From positions 180,433 through 244,432 of the forward strand of contig NC_009419.2 of NCBI RefSeq assembly GCF_000002875.2: a DNA stretch of 64,000 nucleotides. The letters are read 5' to 3'. Within the stretch, counting starts at the first letter, position 1; every line of letters begins with the position of its first letter. The position numbers and the translations under genes were made by a program. This DNA comes from Leishmania infantum JPCM5 (taxonomy: Eukaryota > Euglenozoa > Kinetoplastea > Trypanosomatida > Trypanosomatidae). Below, one piece after another: positions 1 through 9,536 of the stretch. Under the pieces are notes generated by a model. That model did no database searches. It saw only the letters and a list, made by a program, of their open reading frames with translations, and was not told the DNA's origin.

Positions 1-3000
1 TCTGCGCCGTCCAGCAGCAGCTCCGCGCCGTCGGCGTCCTCGTCGTCTGCGCCGTCCAGCAGCAGCTCCGCGCCGTCGGCGTCCTCGTCGTCTGCGCCGT
101 CCAGCAGCAGCTCCGCGCCGTCGGCGTCCTCGTCGTCTGCGCCGTCCAGCAGCAGCTCCGCGCCGTCGGCGTCGTCGTCGTCTGCGCCGTCCAGCAGCAG
201 CTCCGCGCCGTCGGCGTCGTCGTCGTCTGCGCCGTCCAGCAGCAGCTCCGCGCCGTCGGCGTCGTCGTCGTCTGCGCCGTCCAGCAGCAGCTCCGCGCCG
301 TCGGCGTCGTCGTCGTCTGCACCGTCCAGCAGCAGCTCCGCGCCGTCGGCGTCGTCGTCGTCTGCGCCGTCCAGCAGCAGCTCCGCGCCGTCGGCGTCGT
401 CGTCGTCTGCGCCGTCCAGCAGCAGCTCCGCGCCGTCGGCGTCCTCGTCGTCTGCGCCGTCCAGCAGCAGCTCCGCGCCATCGCCGTCGTCGTCGTCTGC
501 GCCGTCCAGCAGCAGCTCCGCGCCGTCGGCGTCCTCGTCGTCTGCGCCGTCCAGCAGCAGCTCCGCGCCGTCGGCGTCCTCGTCGTCTGCGCCGTCCAGC
601 AGCAGCTCCGCGCCGTCCAGCAGCAGCTCCGCGCCATCGCCGTCGTCGTCGTCTGCGCCGTCCAGCAGCAGCTCCGCGCCGTCGGCGTCCTCGTCGTCTG
701 CGCCGTCCAGCAGCAGCTCTGCGCCGTCGGCGTCGTCGTCGTCTGCGCCGTCCAGCAGCAGCTCCGCGCCGTCCAGCAGCAGCTCCGCGCCGTCGGCGTC
801 GTCGTCGTCTGCACCGTCCAGCAGCAGCTCCGCGCCGTCGGCGTCCTCGTCGTCTGCACCGTCCAGCAGCAGCTCCGCGCCGTCGGCGTCCTCGTCGTCT
901 GCACCGTCCAGCAGCAGCTCTGCGCCGTCGGCGTCGTCGTCGTCTGCGCCGTCCAGCAGCAGCTCCGCGCCGTCGGCGTCGTCGTCGTCTGCGCCGTCCA
1001 GCAGCAGCTCCGCGCCGTCGGCGTCCTCGTCGTCTGCGCCGTCCAGCAGCAGCTCCGCGCCGTCGGCGTCGTCGTCGTCTGCGCCGTCCAGCAGCAGCTC
1101 CGCGCCGTCGGCGTCGTCGTCGTCTGCGCCGTCCAGCAGCAGCTCCGCGCCGTCGGCGTCCTCGTCGTCTGCGCCGTCCAGCAGCAGCTCCGCGCCGTCG
1201 GCGTCCTCGTCGTCTGCGCCGTCCAGCAGCAGCTCCGCGCCGTCGGCGTCGTCGTCGTCTGCGCCGTCCAGCAGCAGCTCCGCGCCGTCGGCGTCGTCGT
1301 CGTCTGCGCCGTCCAGCAGCAGCTCCGCGCCGTCGGCGTCGTCGTCGTCTGCGCCGTCCAGCAGCAGCTCCGCGCCGTCGGCGTCGTCGTCGTCTGCGCC
1401 GTCCAGCAGCAGCTCCGCGCCGTCGTCGTCCTCGTCGTCTGCGCCGTCCAGCAGCAGCTCCGCGCCGTCGGCGTCGTCGTCGTCTGCGCCGTCCAGCAGC
1501 AGCTCCGCGCCGTCGGCGTCGTCGTCGTCTGCGCCGTCCAGCAGCAGCTCTGCGCCGTCGGCGTCGTCGTCGTCTGCGCCGTCCAGCAGCAGCTCCGCAC
1601 CATCGGCGTCCTCGTCGTCTGCGCCGTCCAGCAGCAGCTCCGCGCCGTCGGCGTCGTCGTCGTCTGCGCCGTCCAGCAGCAGCTCCGCGCCGTCAGCGTC
1701 GTCGTCGTCTGCGCCGTCCAGCAGCAGCTCCGCACCGTCGGCGTCCTCGTCGTCTGCGCCGTCCAGCAGCAGCTCCGCGCCGTCGGCGTCCTCGTCGTCT
1801 GCACCGTCCAGCAGCAGCTCCGCGCCGTCGGCGTCCTCGTCGTCTGCACCGTCCAGCAGCAGCTCCGCGCCGTCGGCGTCGTCGTCGTCTGCGCCGTCCA
1901 GCAGCAGCTCCGCGCCGTCGGCGTCGTCGTCGTCTGCGCCGTCCAGCAGCAGCTCCGCGCCGTCGGCGTCGTCGTCGTCTGCACCGTCCAGCAGCAGCTC
2001 CGCGCCGTCGGCGTCCTCGTCGTCTGCACCGTCCAGCAGCAGCTCCGCGCCGTCGGCGTCATCGTCGTCTGCGCCGTCCAGCAGCAGCTCCGCGCCGTCG
2101 GCGTCGTCGTCGTCTGCGCCGTCCAGCAGCAGCTCCGCGCCGTCGGCGTCCTCGTCGTCTGCGCCGTCCAGCAGCAGCTCCGCGCCGTCGGCGTCCTCGT
2201 CGTCTGCGCCGTCCAGCAGCAGCTCCGCGCACGTCGGGGGTCGTCGATCGATCATGCGACCGTCCAGACAGCAGCTCCGCGCCGTCGGCGTCCTCGTCGT
2301 CTGCGCCGTCCAGCAGCAGCTCCGACGCCGTCAGCGTCCTCGTCGTCTGCGCCGTCCAGCAGCAGCTCCGCGCCGTCGGCGTCGTCGTCGTCTGCGCCGT
2401 CCAGCAGCAGCTCCGCGCCGTCAGCGTCGTCGTCGTCTGCGCCGTCCAGCAGCAGCTCCGCGCCGTCAGCGTCGTCGTCGTCTGCACCGTCCAGCAGCAG
2501 CTCCGCGCCGTCGGCGTCATCGTCGTCTGCGCCGTCCAGCAGCAGCTCCGCGCCGTCGGCGTCGTCGTCGTCTGCGCCGTCCAGCAGCAGCTCCGCGCCG
2601 TCGGCGTCCTCGTCGTCTGCGCCGTCCAGCAGCAGCTCCGCGCCGTCAGCGTCGTCGTCGTCTGCGCCGTCCAGCAGCAGCTCCGCGCCGTCGGCGTCGT
2701 CGTCGTCTGCGCCGTCCAGCAGCAGCTCCGCGCCGTCGGCGTCCTCGTCGTCTGCGCCGTCCAGCAGCAGCTCCGCGCCGTCGGCGTCGTCGTCGTCTGC
2801 GCCGTCCAGCAGCAGCTCCGCGCCGTCGGCGTCCTCGTCGTCTGCGCCGTCCAGCAGCAGCTCCGCGCCGTCGGCGTCCTCGTCGTCTGCGCCGTCCAGC
2901 AGCAGCTCCGCGCCGTCGGCGTCGTCGTCGTCTGCGCCGTCCAGCAGCAGCTCCGCGCCGTCGGCGTCCTCGTCGTCTGCGCCGTCCAGCAGCAGCTCCG

Positions 3001-6000
3001 CGCCGTCGGCGTCGTCGTCGTCTGCGCCGTCCAGCAGCAGCTCCGCGCCGTCGGCGTCCTCGTCGTCTGCGCCGTCCAGCAGCAGCTCCGCGCCGTCGGC
3101 GTCCTCGTCGTCTGCGCCGTCCAGCAGCAGCTCCGCGCCGTCGGCGTCGTCGTCGTCTGCGCCGTCCAGCAGCAGCTCCGCGCCGTCGGCGTCCTCGTCG
3201 TCTGCGCCGTCCAGCAGCAGCTCCGCGCCGTCGGCGTCCTCGTCGTCTGCGCCGTCCAGCAGCAGCTCCGCGCCGTCGGCGTCCTCGTCGTCTGCGCCGT
3301 CCAGCAGCAGCTCCGCGCCGTCGGCGTCCTCGTCGTCTGCGCCGTCCAGCAGCAGCTCCGCGCCGTCGGCGTCCTCGTCGTCTGCGCCGTCCAGCAGCAG
3401 CTCCGCGCCGTCGGCGTCGTCGTCGTCTGCGCCGTCCAGCAGCAGCTCCGCGCCGTCGGCGTCGTCGTCGTCTGCGCCGTCCAGCAGCAGCTCCGCGCCG
3501 TCGGCGTCGTCGTCGTCTGCGCCGTCCAGCAGCAGCTCCGCGCCGTCGGCGTCCTCGTCGTCTGCGCCGTCCAGCAGCAGCTCTGCGCCGTCGGCGTCGT
3601 CGTCGTCTGCGCCGTCCAGCAGCAGCTCCGCGCCGTCGGCGTCGTCGTCGTCTGCGCCGTCCAGCAGCAGCTCTGCGCCGTCGGCGTCCTCGTCGTCTGC
3701 GCCGTCCAGCAGCAGCTCCGCGCCGTCGGCGTCGTCGTCGTCTGCGCCGTCCAGCAGCAGCTCCGCGCCGTCCAGCAGCAGCTCCGCGCCGTCGGCGTCC
3801 TCGTCGTCTGCGCCGTCCAGCAGCAGCTCCGCGCCGTCAGCGTCGTCGTCGTCTGCGCCGTCCAGCAGCAGCTCCGCGCCGTCAGCGTCGTCGTCGTCTG
3901 CGCCGTCCAGCAGCAGCTCCGCGCCGTCGGCGTCCTCGTCGTCTGCGCCGTCCAGCAGCAGCTCCGCGCCGTCGGCGTCCTCGTCGTCTGCGCCGTCCAG
4001 CAGCAGCTCCGCGCCGTCGGCGTCGTCGTCGTCTGCGCCGTCCAGCAGCAGCTCCGCGCCGTCGGCGTCCTCGTCGTCTGCGCCGTCCAGCAGCAGCTCC
4101 GCGCCGTCGGCGTCCTCGTCGTCTGCGCCGTCCAGCAGCAGCTCCGCGCCGTCGGCGTCGTCGTCGTCTGCGCCGTCCAGCAGCAGCTCCGCGCCGTCGG
4201 CGTCGTCGTCGTCTGCGCCGTCCAGCAGCAGCTCCGCGCCGTCGGCGTCGTCGTCGTCTGCGCCGTCAGCAGCGTCCTCGTCGTCTGCGCCGTCCAGCAG
4301 CAGCTCCGCGCAGCAGCGTCCTCGCCGTCTGCGCCGTCCACAGCAGTCCGCGCCGTCCAGCAGCAGCTCCGCGCCGTCGGCGTCGTCGTCGTCTGCGCCG
4401 TCCAGCAGCAGCTCTGCGCCGTCGGCGTCGTCGTCGTCTGCGCCGTCCAGCAGCAGCTCCGCGCCGTCGGCGTCGTCGTCGTCTGCGCCGTCCAGCAGCA
4501 GCTCTGCGCCGTCGGCGTCCTCGTCGTCTGCGCCGTCCAGCAGCAGCTCCGCGCCGTCGGCGTCGTCGTCGTCTGCGCCGTCCAGCAGCAGCTCCGCGCC
4601 GTCGGCGTCGTCGTCGTCTGCGCCGTCCAGCAGCAGCTCTGCGCCGTCCAGCAGCAGCTCCGCGCCATCGCCGTCGTCGTCGTCTGCGCCGTCCAGCAGC
4701 AGCTCCGCGCCGTCGGCGTCGTCGTCGTCTGCGCCGTCCAGCAGCAGCTCCGCGCCGTCGGCGTCGTCGTCGTCTGCGCCGTCCAGCAGCAGCTCCGCGC
4801 CGTCGGCGTCGTCGTCGTCTGCGCCGTCCAGCAGCAGCTCCGCGCCGTCGGCGTCGTCGTCGTCTGCGCCGTCCAGCAGCAGCTCCGCGCCGTCGGCGTC
4901 CTCGTCGTCTGCGCCGTCCAGCAGCAGCTCCGCGCCGTCAGCGTCCTCGTCGTCTGCGCCGTCCAGCAGCAGCTCCGCGCCATCTGCGTCGTCTGCACCG
5001 TCCAGCAGCAGCTCCGCGCCGTCGGCGTCGTCGTCGTCTGCGCCGTCCAGCAGCAGCTCCGCGCCGTCGGCGTCCTCGTCGTCTGCGCCGTCCAGCAGCA
5101 GCTCCGCGCCGTCAGCGTCCTCGTCGTCTGCGCCGTCCAGCAGCAGCTCCGCGCCGTCGGCGTCCTCGTCGTCTGCGCCGTCCAGCAGCAGCTCCGCGCC
5201 GTCGGCGTCCTCGTCGTCTGCGCCGTCCAGCAGCAGCTCCGCGCCGTCAGCGTCCTCGTCGTCTGCGCCGTCCAGCAGCAGCTCCGCGCCGTCAGCGTCC
5301 TCGTCGTCTGCACCGTCCAGCAGCAGCTCCGCGCCATCTGCGTCGTCTGCACCGTCCAGCAGCAGCTCCGCGCCGTCGGCGTCGTCGTCGTCTGCGCCGT
5401 CCAGCAGCAGCTCCGCGCCGTCGGCGTCCTCGTCGTCTGCGCCGTCCAGCAGCAGCTCCGCGCCGTCGGCGTCGTCGTCGTCTGCGCCGTCCAGCAGCAG
5501 CTCCGCGCCGTCGGCGTCCTCGTCGTCTGCGCCGTCCAGCAGCAGCTCCGCGCCGTCGGCGTCCTCGTCGTCTGCGCCGTCCAGCAGCAGCTCCGCGCCG
5601 TCGGCGTCGTCGTCGTCTGCGCCGTCCAGCAGCAGCTCCGCGCCGTCGGCGTCCTCGTCGTCTGCGCCGTCCAGCAGCAGCTCCGCGCCGTCGGCGTCCT
5701 CGTCGTCTGCGCCGTCCAGCAGCAGCTCCGCACCGTCGGCGTCCTCGTCGTCTGCGCCGTCCAGCAGCAGCTCCGCGCCGTCGGCGTCCTCGTCGTCTGC
5801 GCCGTCCAGCAGCAGCTCCGCGCCGTCGGCGTCGTCGTCTGCGCCGTCCAGCAGCAGCTCCGCGCCGTCGGCGTCGTCGTCGTCTGCACCGTCCAGCAGC
5901 AGCTCCGCGCCGTCGGCGTCCTCGTCGTCTGCACCGTCCAGCAGCAGCTCCGCGCCGTCGGCGTCGTCGTCGTCTGCACCGTCCAGCAGCAGCTCCGCGC

Positions 6001-9000
6001 CGTCGGCGTCCTCGTCGTCTGCGCCGTCCAGCAGCAGCTCCGCGCCGTCGGCGTCGTCGTCGTCTGCGCCGTCCAGCAGCAGCTCCGCGCCGTCGGCGTC
6101 CTCGTCGTCTGCGCCGTCCAGCAGCAGCTCCGCGCCGTCGGCGTCGTCGTCGTCTGCGCCGTCCAGCAGCAGCTCCGCGCCGTCGGCGTCGTCGTCGTCT
6201 GCGCCGTCCAGCAGCAGCTCCGCGCCGTCGGCGTCCTCGTCGTCTGCGCCGTCCAGCAGCAGCTCCGCGCCGTCGGCGTCGTCGTCGTCTGCGCCGTCCA
6301 GCAGCAGCTCCGCGCCGTCGGCGTCCTCGTCGTCTGCGCCGTCCAGCAGCAGCTCCGCGCCGTCGGCGTCCTCGTCGTCTGCGCCGTCCAGCAGCAGCTC
6401 CGCGCCGTCGGCGTCGTCGTCGTCTGCGCCGTCCAGCAGCAGCTCCGCGCCGTCGGCGTCGTCGTCGTCTGCGCCGTCCAGCAGCAGCTCCGCGCCGTCG
6501 GCGTCCTCGTCGTCTGCGCCGTCCAGCAGCAGCTCCGCGCCGTCGGCGTCGTCGTCGTCTGCGCCGTCCAGCAGCAGCTCCGCGCCGTCGGCGTCCTCGT
6601 CGTCTGCGCCGTCCAGCAGCAGCTCCGCGCCGTCGGCGTCGTCGTCGTCTGCGCCGTCCAGCAGCAGCTCCGCGCCGTCAGCGTCGTCGTCGTCTGCGCC
6701 GTCCAGCAGCAGCTCCGCGCCGTCGGCGTCCTCGTCGTCTGCGCCGTCCAGCAGCAGCTCCGCGCCGTCGGCGTCGTCGTCGTCTGCGCCGTCCAGCAGC
6801 AGCTCCGCGCCGTCGGCGTCCTCGTCGTCTGCGCCGTCCAGCAGCAGCTCCGCGCCGTCAGCGTCCTCGTCGTCTGCGCCGTCCAGCAGCAGCTCCGCGC
6901 CGTCGGCGTCCTCGTCGTCTGCGCCGTCCAGCAGCAGCTCCGCGCCATCTGCGTCGTCGTCGTCTGCGCCGTCCAGCAGCAGCTCCGCGCCGTCAGCGTC
7001 CTCGTCGTCTGCACCGTCCAGCAGCAGCTCCGCGCCGTCGGCGTCCTCGTCGTCTGCGCCGTCCAGCAGCAGCTCCGCGCCGTCGGCGTCCTCGTCGTCT
7101 GCGCCGTCCAGCAGCAGCTCCGCGCCGTCAGCGTCCTCGTCGTCTGCGCCGTCCAGCAGCAGCTCCGCGCCGTCGGCGTCCTCGTCGTCTGCGCCGTCCA
7201 GCAGCAGCTCCGCGCCGTCAGCGTCCTCGTCGTCTGCACCGTCCAGCAGCAGCTCCGCGCCGTCAGCGTCCTCGTCGTCTGCACCGTCCAGCAGCAGCTC
7301 CGCGCCGTCGGCGTCCTCGTCGTCTGCGCCGTCCAGCAGCAGCTCCGCGCCGTCGGCGTCGTCGTCGTCTGCGCCGTCCAGCAGCAGCTCCGCGCCATCT
7401 GCGTCGTCGTCGTCTGCGCCGTCCAGCAGCAGCTCCGCGCCGTCGGCGTCGTCGTCGTCTGCGCCGTCCAGCAGCAGCTCCGCGCCATCGGCGTCGTCGT
7501 CGTCTGCGCCGTCCAGCAGCAGCTCCGCGCCGTCGGCGTCGTCGTCGTCTGCGCCGTCCAGCAGCAGCTCCGCGCCGTCGGCGTCCTCGTCGTCTGCGCC
7601 GTCCAGCAGCAGCTCCGCGCCGTCGGCGTCGTCGTCGTCTGCGCCGTCCAGCAGCAGCTCCGCGCCGTCGGCGTCCTCGTCGTCTGCGCCGTCCAGCAGC
7701 AGCTCCGCGCCGTCGGCGTCGTCGTCGTCTGCGCCGTCCAGCAGCAGCTCCGCGCCGTCGGCGTCGTCGTCGTCTGCGCCGTCCAGCAGCAGCTCCGCGC
7801 CGTCAGCGTCGTCGTCGTCTGCGCCGTCCAGCAGCAGCTCTGCGCCGTCGGCGTCGTCGTCGTCTGCGCCGTCCAGCAGCAGCTCCGCGCCGTCAGCGTC
7901 CTCGTCGTCTGCGCCGTCCAGCAGCAGCTCCGCGCCGTCGGCGTCGTCGTCGTCTGCGCCGTCCAGCAGCAGCTCCGCGCCGTCGGCGTCGTCGTCGTCT
8001 GCGCCGTCCAGCAGCAGCTCCGCGCCGTCGGCGTCGTCGTCGTCTGCGCCGTCCAGCAGCAGCTCCGCGCCGTCGGCGTCCTCGTCGTCTGCGCCGTCCA
8101 GCAGCAGCTCCGCGCCGTCGGCGTCGTCGTCGTCTGCGCCGTCCAGCAGCAGCTCTGCGCCGTCGGCGTCCTCGTCGTCTGCGCCGTCCAGCAGCAGCTC
8201 CGCGCCGTCCAGCAGCAGCTCCGCGCCATCGCCGTCGTCGTCGTCTGCGCCGTCCAGCAGCAGCTCCGCGCCGTCGGCGTCCTCGTCGTCTGCGCCGTCC
8301 AGCAGCAGCTCTGCGCCGTCGGCGTCCTCGTCGTCTGCGCCGTCCAGCAGCAGCTCCGCGCCGTCGGCGTCCTCGTCGTCTGCGCCGTCCAGCAGCAGCT
8401 CTGCGCCGTCGGCGTCGTCGTCGTCTGCGCCGTCCAGCAGCAGCTCCGCGCCGTCCAGCAGCAGCTCCGCGCCGTCGGCGTCGTCGTCGTCTGCACCGTC
8501 CAGCAGCAGCTCCGCGCCGTCGGCGTCCTCGTCGTCTGCACCGTCCAGCAGCAGCTCCGCGCCGTCGGCGTCCTCGTCGTCTGCACCGTCCAGCAGCAGC
8601 TCTGCGCCGTCGGCGTCGTCGTCGTCTGCACCGTCCAGCAGCAGCTCCGCGCCGTCGGCGTCGTCGTCGTCTGCGCCGTCCAGCAGCAGCTCCGCGCCGT
8701 CGGCGTCGTCGTCGTCTGCGCCGTCCAGCAGCAGCTCCGCGCCGTCGGCGTCCTCGTCGTCTGCGCCGTCCAGCAGCAGCTCCGCGCCGTCGGCGTCGTC
8801 GTCGTCTGCGCCGTCCAGCAGCAGCTCCGCGCCGTCGGCGTCGTCGTCGTCTGCGCCGTCCAGCAGCAGCTCCGCGCCGTCGGCGTCCTCGTCGTCTGCG
8901 CCGTCCAGCAGCAGCTCCGCGCCGTCGGCGTCCTCGTCGTCTGCGCCGTCCAGCAGCAGCTCCGCGCCGTCGGCGTCCTCGTCGTCTGCGCCGTCCAGCA

Positions 9001-9536
9001 GCAGCTCCGCGCCGTCGGCGTCCTCGTCGTCTGCGCCGTCCAGCAGCAGCTCCGCGCCGTCGGCGTCCTCGTCGTCTGCGCCGTCCAGCAGCAGCTCCGC
9101 GCCGTCGGCGTCCTCGTCGTCTGCGCCGTCCAGCAGCAGCTCCGCGCCGTCGGCGTCCTCGTCGTCTGCACCGTCCAGCAGCAGCTCCGCGCCGTCGGCG
9201 TCCTCGTCGTCTGCACCGTCCAGCAGCAGCTCCGCGCCGTCGGCGTCGTCGTCGTCTGCGCCGTCCAGCAGCAGCTCCGCGCCGTCAGCGTCCTCGTCGT
9301 CTGCGCCGTCCAGCAGCAGCTCCGCGCCGTCAGCGTCCTCGTCGTCTGCACCGTCCAGCAGCAGCTCCGCGCCGTCAGCGTCCTCGTCGTCTGCGCCGTC
9401 CAGCAGCAGCTCCGCGCCGTCGGCGTCGTCGTCGTCTGCACCGTCCAGCAGCAGCTCCGCGCCGTCAGCGTCCTCGTCGTCTGCGCCGTCCAGAAGCAGC
9501 TCCGCGCCGTTAGCGTCGTCGTCGTCTGCGCCGTAA
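1..9536 (+). CDS. PPG: Proteophosphoglycan, Ser/Ala/Pro-repeat segment (5' outside window, frame-broken)
   Basis: This stretch encodes the phosphoglycosylation scaffold of a PPG: 15-residue units reading SAPSSSSSAPSASSS, roughly 210 of them by length. It is open at the left window edge, so the start and any LRR module are missing. The Ser/Ala/Pro frame is phase 1 from base 1 to about 2229. It changes phase through a scrambled segment near 2230-2330, then runs in phase 3 from about 2328 to a TAA at 9534-9536. A second scrambled patch (about 4263-4372) leaves and re-enters the frame without a stop. No C-terminal LRR module follows; the array decays instead. The family match rests on the motif and on intact paralogues in this window. 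The breaks may be assembly errors or real pseudogenisation. Confidence 0.7.
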   Translation, partial: CAVQQQLRAVGVLVVCAVQQQLRAVGVLVVCAVQQQLRAVGVLVVCAVQQQLRAVGVVVVCAVQQQLRAVGVVVVCAVQQQLRAVGVVVVCAVQQQLRAVGVVVVCTVQQQLRAVGVVVVCAVQQQLRAVGVVVVCAVQQQLRAVGVLVVCAVQQQLRAIAVVVVCAVQQQLRAVGVLVVCAVQQQLRAVGVLVVCAVQQQLRAVQQQLRAIAVVVVCAVQQQLRAVGVLVVCAVQQQLCAVGVVVVCAVQQQLRAVQQQLRAVGVVVVCTVQQQLRAVGVLVVCTVQQQLRAVGVLVVCTVQQQLCAVGVVVVCAVQQQLRAVGVVVVCAVQQQLRAVGVLVVCAVQQQLRAVGVVVVCAVQQQLRAVGVVVVCAVQQQLRAVGVLVVCAVQQQLRAVGVLVVCAVQQQLRAVGVVVVCAVQQQLRAVGVVVVCAVQQQLRAVGVVVVCAVQQQLRAVGVVVVCAVQQQLRAVVVLVVCAVQQQLRAVGVVVVCAVQQQLRAVGVVVVCAVQQQLCAVGVVVVCAVQQQLRTIGVLVVCAVQQQLRAVGVVVVCAVQQQLRAVSVVVVCAVQQQLRTVGVLVVCAVQQQLRAVGVLVVCTVQQQLRAVGVLVVCTVQQQLRAVGVVVVCAVQQQLRAVGVVVVCAVQQQLRAVGVVVVCTVQQQLRAVGVLVVCTVQQQLRAVGVIVVCAVQQQLRAVGVVVVCAVQQQLRAVGVLVVCAVQQQLRAVGVLVVCAVQQQLRARRGSSIDHATVQTAAPRRRRPRRLRRPAAAPTPSASSSSAPSSSSSAPSASSSSAPSSSSSAPSASSSSAPSSSSSAPSASSSSAPSSSSSAPSASSSSAPSSSSSAPSASSSSAPSSSSSAPSASSSSAPSSSSSAPSASSSSAPSSSSSAPSASSSSAPSSSSSAPSASSSSAPSSSSSAPSASSSSAPSSSSSAPSASSSSAPSSSSSAPSASSSSAPSSSSSAPSASSSSAPSSSSSAPSASSSSAPSSSSSAPSASSSSAPSSSSSAPSASSSSAPSSSSSAPSASSSSAPSSSSSAPSASSSSAPSSSSSAPSASSSSAPSSSSSAPSASSSSAPSSSSSAPSASSSSAPSSSSSAPSASSSSAPSSSSSAPSASSSSAPSSSSSAPSASSSSAPSSSSSAPSASSSSAPSSSSSAPSASSSSAPSSSSSAPSASSSSAPSSSSSAPSASSSSAPSSSSSAPSASSSSAPSSSSSAPSASSSSAPSSSSSAPSASSSSAPSSSSSAPSSSSSAPSASSSSAPSSSSSAPSASSSSAPSSSSSAPSASSSSAPSSSSSAPSASSSSAPSSSSSAPSASSSSAPSSSSSAPSASSSSAPSSSSSAPSASSSSAPSSSSSAPSASSSSAPSSSSSAPSASSSSAPSSSSSAPSASSSSAPSSSSSAPSASSSSAPSAASSSSAPSSSSSAQQRPRRLRRPQQSAPSSSSSAPSASSSSAPSSSSSAPSASSSSAPSSSSSAPSASSSSAPSSSSSAPSASSSSAPSSSSSAPSASSSSAPSSSSSAPSASSSSAPSSSSSAPSSSSSAPSPSSSSAPSSSSSAPSASSSSAPSSSSSAPSASSSSAPSSSSSAPSASSSSAPSSSSSAPSASSSSAPSSSSSAPSASSSSAPSSSSSAPSASSSSAPSSSSSAPSASSAPSSSSSAPSASSSSAPSSSSSAPSASSSSAPSSSSSAPSASSSSAPSSSSSAPSASSSSAPSSSSSAPSASSSSAPSSSSSAPSASSSSAPSSSSSAPSASSSSAPSSSSSAPSASSAPSSSSSAPSASSSSAPSSSSSAPSASSSSAPSSSSSAPSASSSSAPSSSSSAPSASSSSAPSSSSSAPSASSSSAPSSSSSAPSASSSSAPSSSSSAPSASSSSAPSSSSSAPSASSSSAPSSSSSAPSASSSSAPSSSSSAPSASSSSAPSSSSSAPSASSSAPSSSSSAPSASSSSAPSSSSSAPSASSSSAPSSSSSAPSASSSSAPSSSSSAPSASSSSAPSSSSSAPSASSSSAPSSSSSAPSASSSSAPSSSSSAPSASSSSAPSSSSSAPSASSSSAPSSSSSAPSASSSSAPSSSSSAPSASSSSAPSSSSSAPSASSSSAPSSSSSAPSASSSSAPSSSSSAPSASSSSAPSSSSSAPSASSSSAPSSSSSAPSASSSSAPSSSSSAPSASSSSAPSSSSSAPSASSSSAPSSSSSAPSASSSSAPSSSSSAPSASSSSAPSSSSSAPSASSSSAPSSSSSAPSASSSSAPSSSSSAPSASSSSAPSSSSSAPSASSSSAPSSSSSAPSASSSSAPSSSSSAPSASSSSAPSSSSSAPSASSSSAPSSSSSAPSASSSSAPSSSSSAPSASSSSAPSSSSSAPSASSSSAPSSSSSAPSASSSSAPSSSSSAPSASSSSAPSSSSSAPSASSSSAPSSSSSAPSASSSSAPSSSSSAPSASSSSAPSSSSSAPSASSSSAPSSSSSAPSASSSSAPSSSSSAPSASSSSAPSSSSSAPSASSSSAPSSSSSAPSASSSSAPSSSSSAPSASSSSAPSSSSSAPSASSSSAPSSSSSAPSASSSSAPSSSSSAPSASSSSAPSSSSSAPSASSSSAPSSSSSAPSASSSSAPSSSSSAPSASSSSAPSSSSSAPSASSSSAPSSSSSAPSASSSSAPSSSSSAPSASSSSAPSSSSSAPSASSSSAPSSSSSAPSASSSSAPSSSSSAPSASSSSAPSSSSSAPSSSSSAPSPSSSSAPSSSSSAPSASSSSAPSSSSSAPSASSSSAPSSSSSAPSASSSSAPSSSSSAPSASSSSAPSSSSSAPSSSSSAPSASSSSAPSSSSSAPSASSSSAPSSSSSAPSASSSSAPSSSSSAPSASSSSAPSSSSSAPSASSSSAPSSSSSAPSASSSSAPSSSSSAPSASSSSAPSSSSSAPSASSSSAPSSSSSAPSASSSSAPSSSSSAPSASSSSAPSSSSSAPSASSSSAPSSSSSAPSASSSSAPSSSSSAPSASSSSAPSSSSSAPSASSSSAPSSSSSAPSASSSSAPSSSSSAPSASSSSAPSSSSSAPSASSSSAPSSSSSAPSASSSSAPSSSSSAPSASSSSAPSSSSSAPSASSSSAPSSSSSAPSASSSSAPSSSSSAPSASSSSAPSSSSSAPSASSSSAPSRSSSAPLASSSSAP
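2230..2330. other. Scrambled junction inside the repeat array
   Basis: One or two repeat units carry many extra single bases (ACGTCGGGGG, CGATCGATCATG, CCAGACAGC) and then one extra A at about 2325. The Ser/Ala/Pro phase moves from 1 through 2 to 3. No other part of the array up to 4260 is disturbed like this. It looks like a low-quality contig join or collapsed reads rather than ordinary mutation, though a real lesion cannot be excluded. Confidence 0.7.
4263..4372. other. Second irregular patch in the repeat array
   Basis: Units here have missing and shifted bases (CCGTCAGCAGCG, GCGCAGCAGCG, CCACAGCAGTCC). The Ser/Ala/Pro frame turns for a few codons into an Arg/Gln-rich reading and then returns without a stop. 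Compensating indels in such a short interval suggest base-calling or assembly error in repeat DNA. Confidence 0.6.

Larger units (their letters stand above)
1..9520 (+). repeat. 45-bp tandem repeat array, about 210 units
   Basis: Units of 45 bp repeat head to tail. Most variation is at third positions of the Ser/Ala/Pro frame: TCC/TCG, GCG/GCA, TCG/TCA, TCC/TCT. Rare variant units include half-unit insertions (near 602-650, 4630-4680, 8200-8235) and units shortened by 6 bp beginning with CCATCTGCG (near 4978 and 5331). Confidence 0.97.

Noticed and set aside
1..9520. CRISPR array
   Set aside because: Units are contiguous with no spacers, encode protein, and lie in a eukaryotic gene cluster.
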